This document shows, one piece after another, positions 41,043 to 44,761 of a stretch of 44,761 nucleotides of DNA. The notes beneath the pieces were generated by a model, which was given only the letters and a program-made list of their open reading frames with translations, had not been told where the DNA came from and searched no databases. The position numbers were made by a program, and so were the translations under genes. Position 1 is the stretch's first letter; every line of letters starts with the position of its first letter. This stretch comes from an uncultured Acidobacteriia bacterium (GTDB taxonomy: Bacteria > Acidobacteriota > Terriglobia > Bryobacterales > Bryobacteraceae), in the NCBI GenBank assembly GCA_903882645.1, contig CAIRXZ010000136.1, positions 1-44,761 on the forward strand. Direction: 5' to 3'.

Positions 41043-41335
41043 TTGCGGTTCCTCGAAAGCGGCGGCCGGCCACCGGTTCGCCGGGCGCGGCGGATCTCCC
41101 GCAGCTCCCTTTCAACTTCGCGTTGCGGACGAGCGGGTATCGGCGGGACCACGGCGTCGAAAACCTTTAGCATCCTCAAGCGCTCGTTCTCGCTCAAGCG
41201 GCCAATCCGGCTGTGAAAGTCCGCCACGGCTTCGCGGACAATCTGGCTCTTCGGCTTGGCCAGGCGTTCTGCGGCATCGTCGATCCGGTGGACGGTCTCC
41301 CGGTCCAGAGTAAACGTGACTTTGTTGGTTGCCAT
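41039..41335 (-). CDS. Ribbon-helix-helix antitoxin
   Basis: A 98-residue protein. The N-terminus MATNKVTFTLDRETVHRIDD, then AAERLAKPKSQIVREAVADF, is a classical ribbon-helix-helix DNA-binding domain. The basic C-terminal tail (EVERELREIRRARRTGG) would contact the PIN toxin. ATG 41335 has AAAGGT directly upstream; longer openings run into repeat sequence. It is coupled to the PIN gene by ATGA overlap and forms the likely cognate antitoxin. Confidence 0.87.
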   Translation of the reverse strand: MATNKVTFTLDRETVHRIDDAAERLAKPKSQIVREAVADFHSRIGRLSENERLRMLKVFDAVVPPIPARPQREVERELREIRRARRTGGRPPLSRNRK

Positions 41336-41363
41336 ACCTTTACCATACCATTGCCATATCACT

Positions 41364-41428
41364 GAGCCGCGAACGTGAGAGAGCGGTTGCCGGCACGAGA
41401 TTCTACCGCTCTCTTGCGTTCGCGGCTC
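41364..41428. repeat. Inverted repeat of the NRSLTFAA type, 65 bp
   Basis: Arms GAGCCGCGAACG-TGAGAGAGCGGT and ACCGCTCTCTTG-CGTTCGCGGCTC pair with about two mismatches. The right arm overlaps the 3' end of the glycosyltransferase gene and encodes its final residues (ANARER). It lies between that gene's stop and the antitoxin promoter region. Confidence 0.8.
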
Positions 41429-42944
41429 CGCCAGACCCACCGGCGGCGGAGACCGCCGGCGGTACTGGTGGCTCGAACACTACCACGTCCACGTCCCCAT
41501 GCGGATGCCGCACCGCTCGCCACCCCGCCAACTCCGGCCGCCCCGCGAACCATTTCCGCCAGAACCGCGTCGCTCCGTTGCCGCCGTATAGCAGGAACCG
41601 CCGCGAGTTGGAAAGGGCGCCCTTCGTGAGTTCCAAAGCGTAGCGTTCGGCTTCCGGCGAGGTCTCGAACGGGAACAGGTAGGCCTTCCCCTTGATCGGG
41701 TATACCGGCAGGTGCGCGTAAAGGAACCCGGGCATCGGGTAATCCGGCCGCCACTCGGGAGGCCGCGCCTCGATAAACGGGCTGGGACAGATCACCGGCG
41801 TGTCCGGCGCAAGGGCCAAGGCGCTCACCTCGCGGGCCGCCCCGCGCCAGTCCGAATTCTCGTGCGCGGGCCAAAACTGGCCCCACTGTCCCAGCACGAG
41901 CAACCCTCCGGCGCCCACCAGCGCCGCCAGCCGGTTCCAGCGGGCCGCCGGGACAAACCGGGCCACGAGAGCCGTGGCCGTCAGCGCCACCCCCGGCAGC
42001 ATCAGAAAGATGTAGCGCCGCACGAACACGCTGTTGCCGGTGAGCCAGGAGAACGCAAACAGGCACACCGGCTGGCAGAGCCACCAGCCGAGAAACAGCG
42101 CAACCGAGGTCGGCGAGATCGGCGCCTTGTCGGGCTTCCAGCGGAACAACCGGCTCAGAATCCAGGCGTCGCCGGCGCAGATCGCCACCACGTTCCATCG
42201 CAGCGCGTGCTCGAACTCGTGAAGCGTGGGAGGCTTCACGATCACGTGAGCTTTCGCTTCGCGGAACAATGCCAGCGAATCCATCAGGACCGGGGCCAGC
42301 GCCAGTCCCGCCAGTCCGAAAACGGCGGCCGTCCTCAGCCAGCCTGCTCGCGATTCCCCGCGCGCCAACCGCAGGACCGCGTAGCCCGCGAACACCAGGT
42401 AGAACGGCCAGAAGATCAGGTGTACTCTCCAGAGCAGCGCCGCGAACAGCGCGAAGAGCAGGCCGTCGCGCCACCGCGCCGCGTCCAGCCAGCGGACCAG
42501 AAACAGCGCGCCGGCGGCCGCCACGCACGTGCCCAGAGCGTAAGGCCTTGCGTCCGCCGCCTGGTAGTCGATGCCGTTCAGCGCCAGGCACGCGAAGGCC
42601 GCGAACCAGCCGGCCCGGGGATGAATCAGTCGCGCGGCCAGGCGCGCCACCAGCGCCAGCGCGATGCCCATCGCCAGAACCGAAGGCAGCCGGTAGACAA
42701 CCTCGGAGAATCCCAGCATCGCTTCGGCCAAGCGGGGCAGCCAGTAGTAGATCGAGTGCGGAACCTGCGGCGCCACGGCCAGCGATGGGTCGGCCGCGCC
42801 ATGCCGCACCACGAACGCCGTGGCCATTTCGTCGATCCAGAAGCTCGATCCCAGCGGCATCAGCCAGAGCCGCGCCACGACCAGAATCAGGAGCGCCGTC
42901 AGCCACACGCCGGGCCGCGCCTTGCGCAACGCTTCGAGCTTCAT
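41403..42944 (-). CDS. Polytopic glycosyltransferase, ArnT/PMT (GT39/83)-like
   Basis: A 513-residue membrane protein with about 10-12 transmembrane helices and a C-terminal soluble part. The first outer loop has [16 protein letters not shown], the acidic catalytic motif of this superfamily, and later [15 protein letters not shown]. Such enzymes move a sugar from a polyprenyl phosphate to an outside acceptor. ATG 42944 overlaps the GT2 stop as ATGA, and the GT2 gene could make its polyprenyl-phosphate sugar donor. The extreme C-terminus ([11 protein letters not shown]) is encoded by a palindromic repeat. Confidence 0.83.
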   Translation of the reverse strand: MKLEALRKARPGVWLTALLILVVARLWLMPLGSSFWIDEMATAFVVRHGAADPSLAVAPQVPHSIYYWLPRLAEAMLGFSEVVYRLPSVLAMGIALALVARLAARLIHPRAGWFAAFACLALNGIDYQAADARPYALGTCVAAAGALFLVRWLDAARWRDGLLFALFAALLWRVHLIFWPFYLVFAGYAVLRLARGESRAGWLRTAAVFGLAGLALAPVLMDSLALFREAKAHVIVKPPTLHEFEHALRWNVVAICAGDAWILSRLFRWKPDKAPISPTSVALFLGWWLCQPVCLFAFSWLTGNSVFVRRYIFLMLPGVALTATALVARFVPAARWNRLAALVGAGGLLVLGQWGQFWPAHENSDWRGAAREVSALALAPDTPVICPSPFIEARPPEWRPDYPMPGFLYAHLPVYPIKGKAYLFPFETSPEAERYALELTKGALSNSRRFLLYGGNGATRFWRKWFAGRPELAGWRAVRHPHGDVDVVVFEPPVPPAVSAAGGSGGAANARER

Positions 42945-43732
42945 TGGCCGGGATTCACCGGCGCGGGCGCCGCGCCATCCTTCGCTTCGCGCGTGGGGAA
43001 TTGGAAGATCGGGGCGCGTGAGATCCCCCATTTCGCCAGCAGGAACCGCAGCGACGTCTCAAGGACCCCGAGGCCGTAGATCGCGCTGCGCCGGAAGTTG
43101 ATCGAGGAAGCCTCCGGAAAGTACCGCGTGGGACAGGAGATCTCGCCGATGCGCGCCCCGTACAGGACCGCCTGCGCCAGAATCTGGTTGTCGAACACGA
43201 AATCGTCCGAATTGCGCTCGATCGGCAGCGCGGTCAGCAATTCCCGGCTGTAGGCGCGATAGCCGGTGTGGTACTCGGAGAGGTGCGCGCCGATCAGCAG
43301 GTTCTGGCTGATGGTCAGGAAGCGGTTGGACACGTACTTGTAGAGCGGCATGCCGCCGCGCAGCGCCCCGCCGCCCAGAATGCGCGACCCCAGCGCGAGA
43401 TCGTAAACTCCATAGGCCACCATGCTCGCCATGGCGGTCACCAGCAGCGGCGAATACTGGTAATCCGGATGGGCCATCACCACCACGTCGGCCCCGCTCT
43501 CCAGGGCCTTGGCGTAGCAGGTTTTCTGGTTGGCCCCGTAGCCCCGGTTCTTGTCGTGTACCTCGACGGTGAGGTTCAGGCGCCGCGCCATGGCGACGGT
43601 TTCGTCCCCGCTATTGTCGTCCACCAGGATGCGTTCGTCCACCAGCTCGGGGAGTTCGCGCACGACGGCCTCCAGCGTCTTCTCGGCGTTATAGGCGGGC
43701 AGCACGACCACGATGCGCTTGCCGTTGATCAA
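42941..43732 (-). CDS. Glycosyltransferase family 2, polyprenyl-phosphate sugar synthase-like
   Basis: A 263-residue GT-A enzyme: [54 protein letters not shown] and HPDYQYSP in place of Dx[11 protein letters not shown] and [18 protein letters not shown] are typical of dolichyl or undecaprenyl-phosphate glucose/mannose synthases. No membrane anchor is seen. It uses TTG 43732 as start, with AGGAGG eight bases upstream; no nearer ATG keeps the first strand. Coupled to the downstream membrane glycosyltransferase. Confidence 0.88.
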   Translation of the reverse strand: MINGKRIVVVLPAYNAEKTLEAVVRELPELVDERILVDDNSGDETVAMARRLNLTVEVHDKNRGYGANQKTCYAKALESGADVVVMAHPDYQYSPLLVTAMASMVAYGVYDLALGSRILGGGALRGGMPLYKYVSNRFLTISQNLLIGAHLSEYHTGYRAYSRELLTALPIERNSDDFVFDNQILAQAVLYGARIGEISCPTRYFPEASSINFRRSAIYGLGVLETSLRFLLAKWGISRAPIFQFPTREAKDGAAPAPVNPGQ

Positions 43733-43858
43733 CCTCGCGGCCTCCTGGCTATCTTGCAGTGTAACAGGGGGCCGGGCGGCCAGCCTTCGCCGCCGGTCTC
43801 GTGCGTCGCAAGAGTCCGCAAAAAGGAAAAGAAAAGAGGAAAAAGAACAAAGGGAAGA

Positions 43859-44623
43859 TCATTCCCCGACGCACCGAAAACCGAAGAAGCTGACCGGAAG
43901 CGCTGGAGCGAGCAAGTTGCGGTATGACACGCGCACGAGCCTGGCGGGGTAGACCCAGGAACCACCGCGCAGCGCTCTATCCTGGCCGCTCTCGGCTCCG
44001 GATGGATCGCTCTGCGCGCTGGGCGAGTAACTTCCATACCAGTCCGCGACCCATTGCCACACGTTCCCCAGCATGTCGTACAGCCCGAAGGCGTTCGCCA
44101 GCTTTTGCCCCACTCCGTGAGTCGTGTTTCCGCTGTTCCCCGAGTACCAGGCAATGTCGTCCAGATTGCCGTACCGGGCGCCCGTGGAACCGGCCCGCGC
44201 CGCGTACTCCCACTCCGCTTCCGTTGGCAGCCGTCCTCCAATCGCCACGCAGTAAGCCCTCGCGTCGTCCCATTTCACTTGCTCGACGGGAAGACCAGCG
44301 TCTTTCCTGAAGTAGCTCGGGTTGTGTCCTGTCACGCGCGAATAGGCCTGCTGGGTCACGGGCGTCTGACCCAGCCAAAAGCCTTTCGTGATGGTGACCT
44401 CGTGCGCCGGCCTCTCGATGTCATAGCACTCCGCATCCCCAGGCGAACAGCCCATCATGAACCTTCCCGGCGGAATCCAGACGTACGTCAGCCTATCCTT
44501 CGGGTTCACCTTTCTTGCGCCCGCTGCGATGGTGGCCGGCGGGATCGCTGGTGCGGCCGGTTGCAGTAGCCATATTAGGCGACGGGCGCGATTGCCAACG
44601 CGGGCGAATTGCGTGTGCCGCAC
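43859..44623 (-). CDS. SUMF1/formylglycine-generating enzyme-like protein
   Basis: A 254-residue protein whose residues about 45-254 form an FGE-sulfatase domain: VWIPPGRFMMGCSPGD, ERPAHEVTITKGFWLGQTPVTQQAYSRV, GRLPTEAEWEYAARAG, NAFGLYDMLGNVWQWVADWY, RALRGGSWVYP and a final FGFRCV. The paired catalytic cysteines of true FGE are not evident, so it may be one of the many non-FGE members. The only in-frame start is GTG 44623, next to a palindromic element, and the first 40 residues are not convincing. The N-terminus may be damaged or the gene may start further upstream in another frame. Confidence 0.82.
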   Translation of the reverse strand: MRHTQFARVGNRARRLIWLLQPAAPAIPPATIAAGARKVNPKDRLTYVWIPPGRFMMGCSPGDAECYDIERPAHEVTITKGFWLGQTPVTQQAYSRVTGHNPSYFRKDAGLPVEQVKWDDARAYCVAIGGRLPTEAEWEYAARAGSTGARYGNLDDIAWYSGNSGNTTHGVGQKLANAFGLYDMLGNVWQWVADWYGSYSPSAQSDPSGAESGQDRALRGGSWVYPARLVRVSYRNLLAPALPVSFFGFRCVGE

Positions 44624-44627
44624 AAAA

Positions 44628-44735
44628 GTGGGGTCAGGCCTTCGGGCCTGCCGCCGGGCTTTGGCCCGGCGTGGCGCGACAACACGAAGAACGCCGGCTC
44701 AAAAGCCGGCGGCAGCCCGAAAGGGCCGGCCCCAC
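44628..44735. repeat. Palindromic element, GTGG/CCAC ends, 108 bp
   Basis: Outer arms start GTGGGGTCAGGCC and end GGCCGGCCCCAC, about 30 bases each with some mismatches. Inside are GCCGGGCTTTGGCCCGGC and GCCGGC-TCAAAA-GCCGGC hairpins. It is closely related to 1952-2057 and lies at the right edge of the window, where no further gene is visible. Confidence 0.8.
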
Positions 44736-44761
44736 AAGAGCGTTCGTCCTTGCGCACACAT

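Overview
The window is high-GC DNA that reads like a chromosome segment from an acidobacterium of the Solibacter/Bryobacter type (class Terriglobia, Bryobacterales). The assignment is inferred from three things. There are seven paralogues of the 'VWFA-related acidobacterial domain' family (TIGR03436 type). Palindromic repeats encode recurring peptides such as GADSQSA, NRSLTFAA and AHARGSD. The gene complement suits a soil heterotroph. I saw no rRNA, tRNA, CRISPR array, phage module or transposase.

Region 1 (about 0.2-16.9 kb) is an array of seven exported VWFA-related proteins around an ECF sigma factor and a small membrane protein that is probably its anti-sigma factor. The seven fall into three N-terminal types: A at 2989 and 10887; B at 5228 and 8044; C at 236, 12716 and 14844. 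C-terminal modules have been exchanged between types. A 28-base motif (CGTATCCTGG, seven variable bases, CTGGCGGTAAT) lies just upstream of the sigma factor and of all three type C genes, so the locus looks like one self-regulated regulon.

Region 2 (17.0-24.2 kb) holds a Cu/Zn superoxide dismutase and a tightly coupled minus-strand operon, hdrC-hdrB-hdrA-flxD/C-flxB-flxA. It resembles the FlxABCD-HdrABC NADH/heterodisulfide reductase complexes of sulfate reducers, which are linked to flavin-based electron bifurcation. Two of its genes carry in-frame palindromic insertions.

Region 3 (24.4-33.2 kb) concerns ion homeostasis. A CPA1 Na+/H+ antiporter is divergent from a Kdp K+-ATPase operon: Usp-like protein, a 27-residue membrane peptide, kdpF, kdpA, kdpB, kdpC, then two KdpD N-terminal-domain proteins without a histidine kinase. 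The first of these has degenerate Walker motifs.

Region 4 (33.2-41.4 kb) is accessory. It contains toxin-antitoxin-like pairs (DUF433/DUF5615, DUF4160/DUF2442, an RHH-PIN-Phd triplet), two decayed relatives and one unrecognised pair. These flank an Fe-S aldo/keto reductase and an ABC exporter. The exporter permease is fused to an amidohydrolase-like domain that has lost its expected metal ligands. Region 5 (41.4-44.7 kb) has a membrane glycosyltransferase coupled to a polyprenol-phosphate-type GT2 and a SUMF1-type protein.

Palindromic elements, often about 65-110 bp and bounded by GTGG/CCAC, recur between genes and inside coding sequence. Some supply translated N-terminal extensions or internal peptides. 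The strongest candidates for undescribed biology are the permease/pseudo-amidohydrolase fusion, the motif-defined VWFA regulon, the in-frame palindromes and the kinase-less KdpD pair.
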